Source: JAUIIK01 sp963745675
GTDB taxonomy: Bacteria > Chloroflexota > Chloroflexia > Thermomicrobiales > CFX8
DNA length: 64,000 bases
Direction: 5' to 3'
Assembly: GCA_963745675.1 (NCBI GenBank)
Contig: CAVUYM010000012.1
Coordinates: 62,001-126,000, forward strand
Numbering within the stretch: position 1 is the first letter of the stretch; each line of letters begins with the position of its first letter. The translations under genes were made by a program, and so were the position numbers. Shown here in pieces: positions 1 through 8,360 of the stretch. The notes beneath the pieces are model-generated. The model searched no databases. It was not told the DNA's origin and saw nothing but the letters and a program-made list of their open reading frames with translations.

Positions 1-585
1 GGGTTCGCCGAGCTGCTCGAAGCTCGTCTCGGTTCGACGCAGGAGCGCGGCGTCGAAGGTGCCGCCGCCGAAGTCGTAGACGGCGACAATCTCGCCAGGC
101 TCGATGCGCTCGCGACCAGCGTAGTGCAGGGCAGCCGCGACAGGCTCAGTGATGTACTTCGCATCACCAACATCGGCCAGTCTGACGGCCTGTTCGAGCA
201 AGTCGAGCTTGTAGAGCCCCCAGTTTGCGGGGTGTGTGATGACGAGTGAAGAGGGTGGACCACCTTGCTGCTCGACGACGAGATCGTAGATACCCCGCAG
301 AAGGTAGCTCATCAACGTCTCTGCGCCATAGGGGGCGCTGCCGAGCAGGATTGGCGTCGGGTCGCCCAGGCGGCGTTTGAACTCGCGCGCCGTCCGCAAC
401 GGTTCGATCATCGCCCGGCGCTCGGCGGCCTCGCCGATCAGAATCTCGCCCGACTCGCGGGCGACGATGATCGATGGCAAAGTCGGAGAACGGTAACCCA
501 ACGACAGAATCTCGGCCTGGCCGTTGCGTGCCACAGCCGCTGCCGAGAAGGTCGTTCCAAGATCAATTCCGAGTGCGTAGGCCAA
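1..585 (-). CDS. Hsp70/DnaK-like protein, N-terminal ATPase part (partial)
   Basis: The reading frame runs off the left edge of the window, so only about 195 N-terminal residues are present. The protein opens with YALGIDLGTTFSAAAVA, the phosphate-1 loop of the Hsp70/actin ATPase fold. It later shows ITHPANWG, ITEPVAAALHYA and VYDFGGGTFDAALL, which are the connect-1 and phosphate-2 signatures of Hsp70 proteins. These families use ATP-driven cycles to bind unfolded proteins. The chosen start is a TTG just before the conserved motif; no upstream in-frame ATG was seen and the ribosome site is weak. It is not next to grpE or dnaJ, and many Chloroflexota and actinobacteria carry extra Hsp70-like genes with unrelated C-termini, so it is not called dnaK. 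Family assignment is firm; the exact role is unknown. Confidence 0.85.
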   Translation of the reverse strand, partial: MAYALGIDLGTTFSAAAVARNGQAEILSLGYRSPTLPSIIVARESGEILIGEAAERRAMIEPLRTAREFKRRLGDPTPILLGSAPYGAETLMSYLLRGIYDLVVEQQGGPPSSLVITHPANWGLYKLDLLEQAVRLADVGDAKYITEPVAAALHYAGRERIEPGEIVAVYDFGGGTFDAALLRRTETSFEQLGEP

Positions 586-1044
586 CTGGTAATTCCCGCC
601 CAGGTTCTCACGATCTGTACCGATTATCGCACGTCAGCCCACCACGTTCGCGAAAGATCTTGACAGTGTTACCGGTCTCGATGGATAATCCCGACGGGAT
701 GACTAGGAATTGTCAGGCCGTATCGGATCAGCTTGGTATGGGCAACATCTAGCCTGACTCTTGGTGCATATTCATGAAGGCAGAAAGGACCACTTCGATG
801 CCGAGCTCAGCCGGATCAGGTCGAATGCGAACGGGCTCGCTCTGGGTCGCCACCGTGAACTTCTGGACGCGCTTGATTACCGACCGGGTGCAACTCCTGC
901 CAAGGCTGCGTGAAACGTCAGCGGCAAGAACCTGAGCTGCCCATCCTTACAATCTGGAGTGGTCTATGCTGGCGCTCGTGCCAGTGACGGGACAAACTGC
1001 TTGCCAGACGTTGAGCAGTTCTCATCAACCTGGCCGCTCAACCG
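586..1044. other. Intergenic region without a recognised gene
   Basis: No convincing gene is seen. A short open frame beginning at an ATG near 774 would give about 54 residues that resemble nothing I know, and it has no clear ribosome site. This stretch presumably holds the divergent promoters of the Hsp70-like gene and the acetyltransferase. Confidence 0.4.
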
Positions 1045-1599
1045 TTGAAGACATTTGCTGACAAGCCCACGCTCACCGGCAACCGGGTGATCTTGCGTCC
1101 GATGTCAATCGCAGATGCCGAGCCCTTTTTCGCATCGCTCGACGATGATGAAAGCACGCGACTCACGGGCACGCACCAGACCTTCACCTTCGAACAGATT
1201 CAGAACTGGACGGCGTCGCGGCAGACCACCGACGACCGGCTGGATCTCTCGATAATTGACCGCGAAACCGGCGAATGGGTCGGCGAACTGGCGATTCTCG
1301 ATTGGGACGAAGACAACCACTCCTGTAGCTTCCGCATCGCCATCGGGCCTGCCGGCCGCAACCGCGGTCTGGGCAGCGAGGCCACCCGGCTTATTGTCGA
1401 CTACGTCTTCGAGCAACTTCCGATTAACCGCATCGCGTTGGAGGTCTTCGCCTTCAATCCCCGCGCTATCCACGTCTACGAACGCTGCGGCTTCACCCGC
1501 GAGGGCATCATCCGCGCCGCCCTCTACTGGGACGGCGAGTATCACGACGCCATACTGATGAGTATCCTCCGAAATGAGTGGCTGGCATCTACCAGCTAA
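1045..1599 (+). CDS. GNAT family N-acetyltransferase (RimJ/RimL type)
   Basis: This 184-residue protein has the layout of the RimJ/RimL branch of GNAT acetyltransferases. The N-terminal strand is RVILRPMSIADAEPFF, a central strand follows, then the acetyl-CoA pyrophosphate loop GPAGRNRGLGSEATRL (a Q/RxxGxG/A-type motif). The C-terminal half has ALEVFAFNPRAIHVYERCGF, typical of the final strand and helix. These enzymes transfer acetyl groups from acetyl-CoA to an amine such as a protein N-terminus, an antibiotic or a polyamine; the substrate cannot be read from sequence. The start is a TTG and an alternative start at the internal ATG (residue 20) would remove the first strand, so the longer form is preferred. 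The gene stands alone between non-coding stretches. Confidence 0.85.
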   Translation: MKTFADKPTLTGNRVILRPMSIADAEPFFASLDDDESTRLTGTHQTFTFEQIQNWTASRQTTDDRLDLSIIDRETGEWVGELAILDWDEDNHSCSFRIAIGPAGRNRGLGSEATRLIVDYVFEQLPINRIALEVFAFNPRAIHVYERCGFTREGIIRAALYWDGEYHDAILMSILRNEWLASTS

Positions 1600-1897
1600 C
1601 TCCAGCTGGCCGGTTATCGCATGGAAGCAGAATTGGGCGCCCAAATGTGGGGCGACACGACGACGAAAGTCAAGCAGTTGTGAGTATCCAATATCCTCGT
1701 ACGATGGCTTCAGTTCAGCACCTATAGCGTATTCCCAAATGGACTAAGGCGTTGTCATCTATTCTTAAACAGGCTCTAGACTGGATACCAAAATGTTAAG
1801 CCGTTCCCTTGTCATCCCGACCCATTCGTACCCACTGCGCGGATGCTCACTCAGGGCAAGCGTCGCAGAGAGATCGAAGTCGAACACGACGAAAGCG

Positions 1898-2268
1898 CTA
1901 CTCTAAGATTTCTCCACGTAGCTTCCCCTGCAACCAGGGGTCCCAAGCGATCGAATTGACATGCTCTGTTCGTTGGCCAAATCCGAAGTACCCGAGTCCG
2001 TAAACCACATCCTGGTTGGGACAGGTGACGAATGCCTCGCCCAGCGCGATGTAATCGTTCAGCATCGCGATTCGACCCTGTGGAGCAACAGGGAGAACAC
2101 CGCCGAGCCGCCCGGTGCAGGCGCCTGGATGATGCCAGCCCGCCGATTGTAGCTGTGCACCAGCAGCCAGCCCCAGACATAGGCGAATCGCCCATTCGTC
2201 TTCACGTATTCCCCGTGCATGATGGGTCGAACAGCAAGATCTGCCAGCTCTACTCTTCCTCACAATTT
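1898..2268 (-). pseudogene. Decayed or frameshifted gene of unknown family
   Basis: Two overlapping minus-strand frames appear to be pieces of one protein. The upstream frame (about 2268 to 2105) reads ELADLAVRPIMHGEYVKTNG and then FAYVWGWLLVHSYNRRAGII. The downstream frame (about 2110 to 1898) reads GRIAMLNDYIALGEAFVTC and ends LQGKLRGEILE. They join by a single-base shift near 2080-2110. The composition looks protein-like on both sides, but there is no good start codon or ribosome site for the upstream part, so the 5' end also seems lost. I do not recognise the family. Either this is a remnant or a short gene with a sequencing indel. The 298 bases before it (1600-1897) hold no gene that I can see. 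Confidence 0.35.
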
Positions 2269-2363
2269 CAGAATGAGTCATCACTAACGTGCAACGTTCA
2301 GTCTCGGATCAGTCCAGGCTTCTTCAATCCAGATCAAGTTTCGATGCCCGCAATACAAGGCAG

Positions 2364-3248
2364 CTATGCGTTGGCCTGCCCGGTTGGTTGCGCCGCCGCT
2401 GTGTCCTCGCCCGCGCGTTTACCGAATTCGCCGGCTGCGAGGATCAGCACGATGCTCAGCACCAGCGCAGCCACCATCGTCATCACCAGGGTATCGGCGT
2501 CGAAGTTCGTCCCGGCGACCAGCAGCGCCGCAGCCAGATTGCGTTGCGCAGTTCCGAGACCGACTGTTTTGCGGGTCATCGGACTGGAACCGGTGGATGC
2601 GAACCAACCGACCACGATGCTCGCGACCGCAAGGATGAATGTGCCGACGAAGATCCAGCTTCCGATCGAATCGATGATCTGTTCCCAGGCAACCAGCACA
2701 CCGGCTGAGAGTGCAATGACGAGGCTAACGGACGAGATTCGGGAGAGCCCCGGCGCCCATCCTGCAGCGCTATCGGGATAGCGCGCATTGAAGAGGAGTG
2801 CTAAACCGAGCGGCAAGAGCATCAGGAATAGCAGCGACTTTGCGATATCCCATGGCGCGATTTCGACGCCGTCGATGATCCGCGGCACCACAAGCGGTGC
2901 GTAGCCGATGGTTGCAACCATAAGCAGCACCATGGCGCCGACCGAGAGCGGCACGTCACCTTTCGACATCTGGGCTAGTTTCGGGAGAAACGGAGCACCA
3001 GCCATCGTCCCGAGAAGGATGATCGCGGTCGTTCCCGGCGTGTCCATCGGCAGCGCTTTGCCGATGGTCCAGGCGAGCAGAGGCACGACAATGAAGTTGG
3101 CGATCAGAATAATCACCAAAAGCCGGACGTTGCGTAGCGGATCTATGATTTGACTAACGGTGAGGCTCATCCCGAGACCCAACATGCTCGTCACGACGAA
3201 TGCCAGGACGCCGACTTGCGCGACCGTTGCCAGGGTCTCCGAGATCAC
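2364..3248 (-). CDS. Bile acid:sodium symporter (BASS/SBF) family transporter
   Basis: This 294-residue integral membrane protein has about eight to ten hydrophobic segments and matches the SBF fold. Recognisable pieces are SMLGLGMSLTVSQI in the N-terminal part, the GTMAGAPFLPKLA segment where helices cross in this fold, and the late VGLGTAQRNLAAALLVA motif, in which the GxxQRN stretch contributes to the sodium site. Members move organic anions (bile acids, pantoate, keto acids) with sodium; the substrate here cannot be inferred. The start is a GTG preceded by AAGGAG at good spacing. The gene is monocistronic. Length and motifs fit the family well. Confidence 0.85.
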   Translation of the reverse strand: MISETLATVAQVGVLAFVVTSMLGLGMSLTVSQIIDPLRNVRLLVIILIANFIVVPLLAWTIGKALPMDTPGTTAIILLGTMAGAPFLPKLAQMSKGDVPLSVGAMVLLMVATIGYAPLVVPRIIDGVEIAPWDIAKSLLFLMLLPLGLALLFNARYPDSAAGWAPGLSRISSVSLVIALSAGVLVAWEQIIDSIGSWIFVGTFILAVASIVVGWFASTGSSPMTRKTVGLGTAQRNLAAALLVAGTNFDADTLVMTMVAALVLSIVLILAAGEFGKRAGEDTAAAQPTGQANA

Positions 3249-4012
3249 TGGAAGGCTCCTTCCCGGTTCAGGCCACTGGCTCGAACCAGATCATTGACAT
3301 TCTGTTGGTGCTTGAGAGTTCGGAAGCAGCGGGATTCCACCCGAGCGTTTGCCACGTTGATGATCACGGAGCTCGACACCCGGTCGTATTTCGCGTGTGA
3401 GTAGGTGCGAGCGCTGTCATCTCGCTCCCATTCGCACCCACATGAGATTGCTCCCATTCACGTAGGCAGGGCCCCGGTCGCAATGGGCTTCAGATGCCAG
3501 GCACGGGATGATCTCGCGACCGATGCCCAGTGTTGCACCTCACCGGCGCCCGATTCCCTATCTCCTGCAACTCTGCCTGAATATTTGCTTCTTCCTGTCA
3601 CGCCAGCCTACTCATCAGATCCCAGATATGACGGTATGACAGACAACAGAGCGGACCATCAAACTGCTGGTCGCAGTTCACGGTAGTAGTCAGGCTGTCG
3701 ATGATCCTGGCCAGTTGACCCGGACGGCATCGCGATCCCACCAGGATTGGGCCAGGCGCAATGGTGCAAGGATTTTCCGCAGGATGGTGATGTCTAGCGG
3801 GGCGGCAAGGGTGCCCATCGATCCCGCCACTGTCTCAAGCTCCTGGTACCGGGATCGTAATTCAGGTGCGGCAAGCGATCGACGACGGTGACGTATCCCG
3901 CGAAATTTCTGCTCGCGACGGGATGGCGAACTCACCAGAAGGCATCGATCGACCTTGTTCGAACCGACCGCTCTGCCAAGGCCGCGATGGAAACGTGTCT
4001 GCAGTGCCGCTA
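3249..4012. other. Intergenic region with one possible coding fragment
   Basis: No intact gene is seen. The minus strand at about 3690-3880 has a protein-like tail, RYQELETVAGSMGTLAAPLD followed by ILRKILAPLRLAQSWWDRD, ending at a stop near 3693. Upstream of about 3880 the frame loses this character and there is no start. It may be the C-terminal remnant of a decayed gene; the family is not recognised. The rest shows nothing notable. Confidence 0.3.
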
Positions 4013-4375
4013 TCAGCCGGCGATCCAGCTTCGTGCTGCATCAACGTCATCGGCATGGAATACCCTGACCTCACCGGGGATCAGCCACCCGAAGGCTTTG
4101 ACGGAGCGTCGCACCCAGTTCGCATCGGTGACGATCCCAATTCGATCGTAGGAGTTGAAGGTCTTCAATCCGAGCTTCGCATCCTCCCACATCGCTTCGC
4201 CCTCGTAGCCGGTGAACTCGGCGCCCAGCACGTAGAGGAGGCGCACCTTGTCGTGGCGCTTCAGGCGCTCTTCGATAGCGGGAACGAGCACCTCTTCGTA
4301 GTCATCATCTTCAACCTCGCCGATTGCTTCTACACCGATCACGTTATCCGGCAGGTCACCAATGAGCTTCAGCAT
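4013..4375 (-). CDS. SpoIIAA-like (STAS-related, DUF3478) protein
   Basis: This 120-residue protein matches the SpoIIAA-like family related to STAS domains. It begins MLKLIGDLPDNVIGVEAIGE, continues with VRLLYVLGAEFTGYEGEAMW and WEDAKLGLKTFNSYDRIGIV, and has VTDANWVRRSVKAFGWLIPG near the end; the last two stretches are the most diagnostic. The family is small and soluble, one alpha/beta domain, with suggested lipid or ligand binding and no proven enzymatic activity. The start ATG follows AAAGGG with seven bases of spacing. It is followed on the same strand by nothing closer than 300 bases and lies 97 bases downstream of the SDR gene, so the two may be cotranscribed. Confidence 0.8.
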   Translation of the reverse strand: MLKLIGDLPDNVIGVEAIGEVEDDDYEEVLVPAIEERLKRHDKVRLLYVLGAEFTGYEGEAMWEDAKLGLKTFNSYDRIGIVTDANWVRRSVKAFGWLIPGEVRVFHADDVDAARSWIAG

Positions 4376-4472
4376 CTGTCAACCCTTTCGGCTATCCAGG
4401 ACTCCACAACCCGTCCCGGCCACTTCCATAGCGGCAAAGCGGATCTGCAGCCATCTTCGGCACACACTCTGG

Positions 4473-5261
4473 TTACCAGAGGGAGCGGATCATGCCGCCA
4501 TCAACTTGAAGCGTCGCGCCGGTGATGTAGCTCGCTGCATCCGACGCGAGGAATACTGCTGCGTTGGCGAATTCCTCGGCATCGCCGTAGCGACCCATCG
4601 GGATGTTGCCGAGCTGCTGCTTCGTAACCGTTTCGATGTCGACGCCCTGACGTTCGGCGTTGGCGCGGTCCAGTTCCTCAATGCGCTGGGTTGCGATGCG
4701 GCCCGGAACGAGGTTGTTGACCCGGATGTTGTCACCAGTCAGTTCGTCTGCGAGCGTCTTGGCGAGAGCCGAGACGCCGGCCCGCATGACGTTCGAGAGC
4801 AGCAGGTTCGGAATCGGCTGCTTGATCGAGGACGACGTCATCGCGACGATCGAGCCGCCGCCGCGCTGGCGCATCTCGGGAATCGTCCGGCGAATCAGCC
4901 GTACGGCGCTCATGAGCGTCAGATCAAAGGCGTTCTGCCAGGCGGCGTCATCGAACCGATCGAAGGTCCCGGCAGGCGGCCCGCCTGCGTTCGTCACCAG
5001 CACATCGATGCCACCGAACTGCTCGACGGCGGATGAAATCAGACGCTCAATGTCATCCGGCTGGGTCACGTCGATCTCCAGCGCCAGCACCTCAACGCCC
5101 TGATCGCGGACATCGGCTGCGGCGGCTTCGATGCGCTCCTGGCTGCGACTGCACATGACGACGTTGGCACCCTCACGTCCAAAGGCCATCGCAATCGCTT
5201 TGCCCAGCCCGGCGCTCGAAGCGGTAACGACGGCGACTTTTCCTTTTAATCCTGTATCCAA
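4473..5261 (-). CDS. SDR family oxidoreductase
   Basis: This is a classical short-chain dehydrogenase/reductase of 262 residues. The N-terminal cofactor motif is VVTASSAGLGKAIAMAFG (TGxxxGIG type), followed by the structural NAG motif in VLVTNAGGPPAGTFDRF, and the C-terminal VFLASDAASYITGATLQVDG. The catalytic serine lies in VAMTSSSIKQP. The usual YxxxK is replaced by LSNVMRAGVSALAKTLA, in which no tyrosine is seen at the expected place; SDR subgroups of the 'long-chain-like' 3-oxoacyl-ACP reductase type show this and may have altered chemistry. The chosen start is a TTG with AAAGGG ten bases upstream; a longer reading to 5540 would overlap the divergent promoter. It is transcribed away from the ArsR-like regulator gene and may share its control region. 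Confidence 0.85.
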   Translation of the reverse strand: MDTGLKGKVAVVTASSAGLGKAIAMAFGREGANVVMCSRSQERIEAAAADVRDQGVEVLALEIDVTQPDDIERLISSAVEQFGGIDVLVTNAGGPPAGTFDRFDDAAWQNAFDLTLMSAVRLIRRTIPEMRQRGGGSIVAMTSSSIKQPIPNLLLSNVMRAGVSALAKTLADELTGDNIRVNNLVPGRIATQRIEELDRANAERQGVDIETVTKQQLGNIPMGRYGDAEEFANAAVFLASDAASYITGATLQVDGGMIRSLW

Positions 5262-5477
5262 TGTATCGACCCTTTCACTTGTCTGCCACCTTAGCGCGAA
5301 CGCCATCCATTTGTGACCACTGACCACGATCTGAACGCCGATCGCCGTCAACCGGCCATACGTCGCTCGTGTCTTGCAGGGTGCCCTTCCAATCGTCGAT
5401 ACACCGCGCAGTTGGCGAGAAGTTCGCGTACGTATGCGATGTAATTGAACGAGTTGCCGGAAACTGGGACATAGGCA

Positions 5478-5505
5478 TTGACACGTACAAATACATCTGT
5501 ATAAT
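5478..5505 (+). promoter_or_regulatory. Near-consensus sigma-70 type promoter
   Basis: TTGACA at 5478-5483 and TATAAT at 5500-5505 are both perfect consensus hexamers, separated by 16 bases. The distance to the ATG of the regulator gene at 5539 is 33 bases, giving a short leader with a good ribosome site (GCGAGGAAG). It is the strongest promoter visible in the window. Confidence 0.8.
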
Positions 5506-5520
5506 AAAATCAGTTTGTAC
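5485..5520. promoter_or_regulatory. Palindromic operator candidates over the regulator promoter
   Basis: A perfect 5-2-5 inverted repeat, ATACATCTGTAT, occupies 5491-5502 and overlaps the -10 hexamer. A wider inverted repeat, GTACAAA at 5485-5491 and TTTGTAC at 5514-5520, brackets it. Such nested symmetry within a promoter is typical of an autoregulatory site for a dimeric winged-helix repressor, and the first gene downstream encodes one. The binding itself is inferred. Confidence 0.55.
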
Positions 5521-5538
5521 GATGAAGCGAGGAAGATC

Positions 5539-6180
5539 ATGCAGGAAGTGCTCTATATCGACGATGTGGAAAAGGCCGGGGCGCTGCTCAAGCCGCTACG
5601 GGTCGAGATTTTGCGCCGCATGATCGAACCTCGCACCTGCCCGGAACTCGGTGAGGAGCTGGGCGAGACACCCCAGAAGATCTACTACCACATCAAAGTG
5701 CTCGAAAAAGCCGGCCTGGTTGTGAAGGTCGAAGAGCGACGGGTGCGTGGGATCAATGAGGGGCTCTACCAGGCGTCGGCTCGCAGCTACTGGATGTCGC
5801 CACAGCTCGTTGGTCAGGTTGGCGGCGGCAATGCTGCCCGCGACCAGCTGAGCCTGGGCTACATCCTCGGCATCGCCGAGCAGCTCCAGACCGACATCGG
5901 ACAGCTATCACGGCGCGTTGGCGAGGACACGCCGTCACTCGGTCTCTCGGCCGAGATCTATCTGGAGGATGGCAACCGCCGGGCTGCCTTCCTCGACGAG
6001 GTGCGCGAGGCAGTGCAAGGCATCGCCGAGAAATACGGCCAGGTCACCGGCATTGAGCGGGACCCGGAGTCGTACCGGCTGATGATTGCCTGCTATCCGG
6101 CACCTGGGGGTGCCCTCTGGGCCCGGCAGGAACGAGGGGGCGATGAGCCCTCTACGCGCGACGAAACGCGGAAAGGATGA
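5539..6180 (+). CDS. ArsR-like winged helix-turn-helix transcriptional regulator
   Basis: The 213-residue protein has an N-terminal winged helix: ALLKPLRVEILRRM, then TCPELGEELGETPQKIYYHI as helix-turn-helix, then LEKAGLVVKVEERRVRG as the wing. This is the ArsR/HTH_20 type. The remaining ~130 residues (ending in acidic and polar tail) form an effector or dimerisation part seen in regulators paired with START-domain genes; no metal-binding cysteine pattern is visible, so metal sensing is unlikely. The ATG at 5539 is chosen over a TTG at 5515 because AGGAAG lies just before it and the TTG sits in the promoter region. The stop overlaps the start of the next gene (ATGA), so it heads an operon of AHSA1 proteins. 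Autoregulation is likely from the overlapping palindrome. Confidence 0.8.
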   Translation: MQEVLYIDDVEKAGALLKPLRVEILRRMIEPRTCPELGEELGETPQKIYYHIKVLEKAGLVVKVEERRVRGINEGLYQASARSYWMSPQLVGQVGGGNAARDQLSLGYILGIAEQLQTDIGQLSRRVGEDTPSLGLSAEIYLEDGNRRAAFLDEVREAVQGIAEKYGQVTGIERDPESYRLMIACYPAPGGALWARQERGGDEPSTRDETRKG

Positions 6181-7151
6181 CGATGATGTCAGCATCTGTA
6201 GTTCAAGCCGAGATTCGCATAGACGCGAACACGGACAGCGTCTACCACGCCCTCACTGATGAGGCCGCACTACGCGCCTGGTTTGCCGAAGAAGCCAGCG
6301 TCTCAGTTGAGGATGGTCGCTACGAGTTCTCAGGGCGTTACACCTTGGGAACACCGCGAGCAGGTGATCCAGGCATGAGACTGCTGGAAGTTGAGCCGGG
6401 CCAAAAGCTCGTCTATTCCTGGCCGTTGAATGGCGCGGAGTCCGTCGTCGCAGTCGGTTTGAGCGCCGATGGCAGCGGCTCCGAGCTCAGACTGGAGCAC
6501 CATGACATCGGCGAAACGATGCCGTGGCTGGTCGAATCCTTCTGGTCGATGGCGCTTGAGAATTTGCTCGGCTATGTCGAACGCGGTGAGCCGGGATTGC
6601 GCTTCGATTTTTCGAACATCCCGCATGGCAGTATCGAGCTGAAGACAGAGATCAACGCCGATCCGGACGACGTCTTCGACGCCCTTATCGACCCAGTCCA
6701 ACTGGACCGCTATATGTCCGGCGATCCGGCCACGGTCGATCCGCAGATCGGCGGCGTCTACGATGTCGGATGGGGCAACGAGGGACCGCTCAAGATCCTC
6801 GATCTCGCATCCGGCGCGCGGCTGACCTACTCCTGGGAATCGAACAAGCCGGAGATCGATGAGACGGTCGTGACCTGGGAGGTCGAAGGCAGTGCCGGCC
6901 ACACGCGACTGACGATCGTCCACAGCGGCTTCGCGCCCGATCGCGCCTGCCTGGACTACGGGCTTGGCTGGACCGACTATCTCAATCGCATCAAGCAGAT
7001 GGTCGAGACCGGCGACTCCTGGAGAAAACCAACGATTCGATCCGTCGACCCACGCGACATCCGCGATGAAGGGCTTTTCTTCCCAGGGGTGGGCGTCCAT
7101 GACGCGATTCCATCGAGCCGCTACGCGGGTTCAGGCCGCCGCGGTCGCTAA
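6177..7151 (+). CDS. Tandem AHSA1/START (SRPBCC) domain protein
   Basis: This 324-residue protein contains two copies of an AHSA1-type SRPBCC domain. Domain one (about 5-135) starts VVQAEIRIDANTDSVYHALT and has the characteristic LLEVEPGQKLVYSW; domain two (about 155-295) starts SIELKTEINADPDDVFDALI and has ILDLASGARLTYSW and TRLTIVHSGF. The fold binds hydrophobic ligands or client proteins in a deep cavity; in this family function is mostly unknown. The ATG overlaps the regulator stop; ATGs six and nine bases downstream are also possible and better spaced from AAAGG. The C-terminal 30 residues are unrelated to the fold. It is the first of three AHSA1 genes in the operon. Confidence 0.8.
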   Translation: MTMMSASVVQAEIRIDANTDSVYHALTDEAALRAWFAEEASVSVEDGRYEFSGRYTLGTPRAGDPGMRLLEVEPGQKLVYSWPLNGAESVVAVGLSADGSGSELRLEHHDIGETMPWLVESFWSMALENLLGYVERGEPGLRFDFSNIPHGSIELKTEINADPDDVFDALIDPVQLDRYMSGDPATVDPQIGGVYDVGWGNEGPLKILDLASGARLTYSWESNKPEIDETVVTWEVEGSAGHTRLTIVHSGFAPDRACLDYGLGWTDYLNRIKQMVETGDSWRKPTIRSVDPRDIRDEGLFFPGVGVHDAIPSSRYAGSGRRGR

Positions 7152-7286
7152 TGATGACGAGTAGGAGCGAGATTCTGGCAACCGAAGAGCGAGAGCAGAC
7201 TCCGCAGAAACCAGCCCAGCGCCGCAAACCATGTCTGGCGGCGCTGGCACAGCAACAACAGACGCAACAAGAAGGGAAGTCGAACG

Positions 7287-8186
7287 GTGTCGAAAGTGAT
7301 CCGAGTTAGTGTGAAGGTGGACGCGGCAGCGTCAGATGTCTTTGCGGCCTATATCGACCCGAGTCGGGTTACCCAGTGGCTGGCGGAGCATGCCGAGATC
7401 GATCTCGAGGCTGGCGACTTCGCTCTCTGGGGACCGAGTATCCCTGGAGTCCCGGTCGCCAACGACGGCCACATGAATCTGATCCAGGCTACACCCGACT
7501 CACGCCTGGAGTTCGAATGGCAGCTGCACGATGACCTGACGAAGGTGACAATCACCTTCGACGCCGAGGATGACGCTACCCTCGTCTCCTTCGAACACAC
7601 CGGCATCGCCGACAACGATTGGGCCTGGGCCGTCGCCAGCTTCTGGACCACTCAGGCCGAGAACTTGCGCGCCTGGATCGAACGCGGCGTCATCGGCCCG
7701 CGCTTCGACTACCGCACCATCGCACCGGGCGACATCGAAGTCTCAGCCGAGATCGATGCCCCAGCCAGCGATGTCTTCAAAGCGATCATCGAGCCAGAGA
7801 TGGTCCAGAAGTGGATGATGTCCGACAACGTGACGATTGAGCCGGAAGTCGGCGGAGGTTACGATGTCGGCGGCTGGATTCCGGATGGACCAGTCAAGAT
7901 CGTCGATCTCGAACAGGACGAGAAACTCGCCTACTCCTGGCGCTCCGACTTCGTAGGGCACGAGACGCTCGTCACCTGGAGTCTCGCCGAATCGGCCGGC
8001 AAGACCCGCTTGACGCTCGTCCACAGCGGCTTCGCACCAGACGCCAGCTACGACTCCTACCGCACCGGCTGGCACGGCTTCCTCGTCCAGATCAAGTACC
8101 TGGTCGAGGTCGGCGACGAGCGCGCTCCCGTCGAATGGGAAGTGCTTGACGCCGAGCCGGCAGAACCTGCCGCTGTGTCCACCTAG
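7287..8186 (+). CDS. Tandem AHSA1/START (SRPBCC) domain protein, paralogue
   Basis: This 299-residue paralogue of the previous gene has the same two-domain plan: IRVSVKVDAAASDVFAAYI opens domain one and DIEVSAEIDAPASDVFKAII opens domain two, with IVDLEQDEKLAYSWRSD and TRLTLVHSGFAPDASYDSY in the second. The start is a GTG with GAAGGGAAG eight bases upstream. It follows the first copy by 135 bases and very likely arose by tandem duplication. Cotranscription with the ArsR-like regulator is inferred from strand and spacing. An inverted-repeat element follows its stop. Confidence 0.8.
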   Translation: MSKVIRVSVKVDAAASDVFAAYIDPSRVTQWLAEHAEIDLEAGDFALWGPSIPGVPVANDGHMNLIQATPDSRLEFEWQLHDDLTKVTITFDAEDDATLVSFEHTGIADNDWAWAVASFWTTQAENLRAWIERGVIGPRFDYRTIAPGDIEVSAEIDAPASDVFKAIIEPEMVQKWMMSDNVTIEPEVGGGYDVGGWIPDGPVKIVDLEQDEKLAYSWRSDFVGHETLVTWSLAESAGKTRLTLVHSGFAPDASYDSYRTGWHGFLVQIKYLVEVGDERAPVEWEVLDAEPAEPAAVST

Positions 8187-8196
8187 GAGTAGAAGA

Positions 8197-8340
8197 GCCC
8201 TCACCCCCGGCCCCTCTCCCACAGTTCGCTGCGGACGCGGGGAGAGGGGAGAAGATAAAGCGAAGCATAGATCGCTTCTCTTCCTCCCCTCTCCCCGCGT
8301 AGCGCAGCGAAGCAGTGGGAGAGGGGCTGGGGGTGAGGGC
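8197..8340. repeat. Inverted-repeat element, CCCTCACCCC family (copy 1)
   Basis: The ends GCCCTCACCCCCGGCCCC and GGGGCTGGGGGTGAGGGC are inverted repeats that pair over about 25 bases with few mismatches, and inner CCCCTCTCCC/GGGAGAGG segments add a second nested pairing. The 144-base element lies between two cotranscribed genes. A second copy with the same arms but a different interior is at 62413-62535. It carries no gene. It resembles small non-autonomous palindromic elements (MITE- or REP-like). Confidence 0.8.
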
Positions 8341-8360
8341 AATCCCGAAAGGACCACATT

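Noticed and set aside
1105..1644. A 179-residue minus-strand frame over the GNAT gene
   Set aside because: It is the antisense of a clear acetyltransferase gene, and its composition (rich in Ala, Gly, Val, Asp) is typical of a GC-rich shadow.
6330..7100. A 256-residue minus-strand frame over the first AHSA1 gene
   Set aside because: It is antisense to two recognisable AHSA1 domains and has no ribosome site or family.
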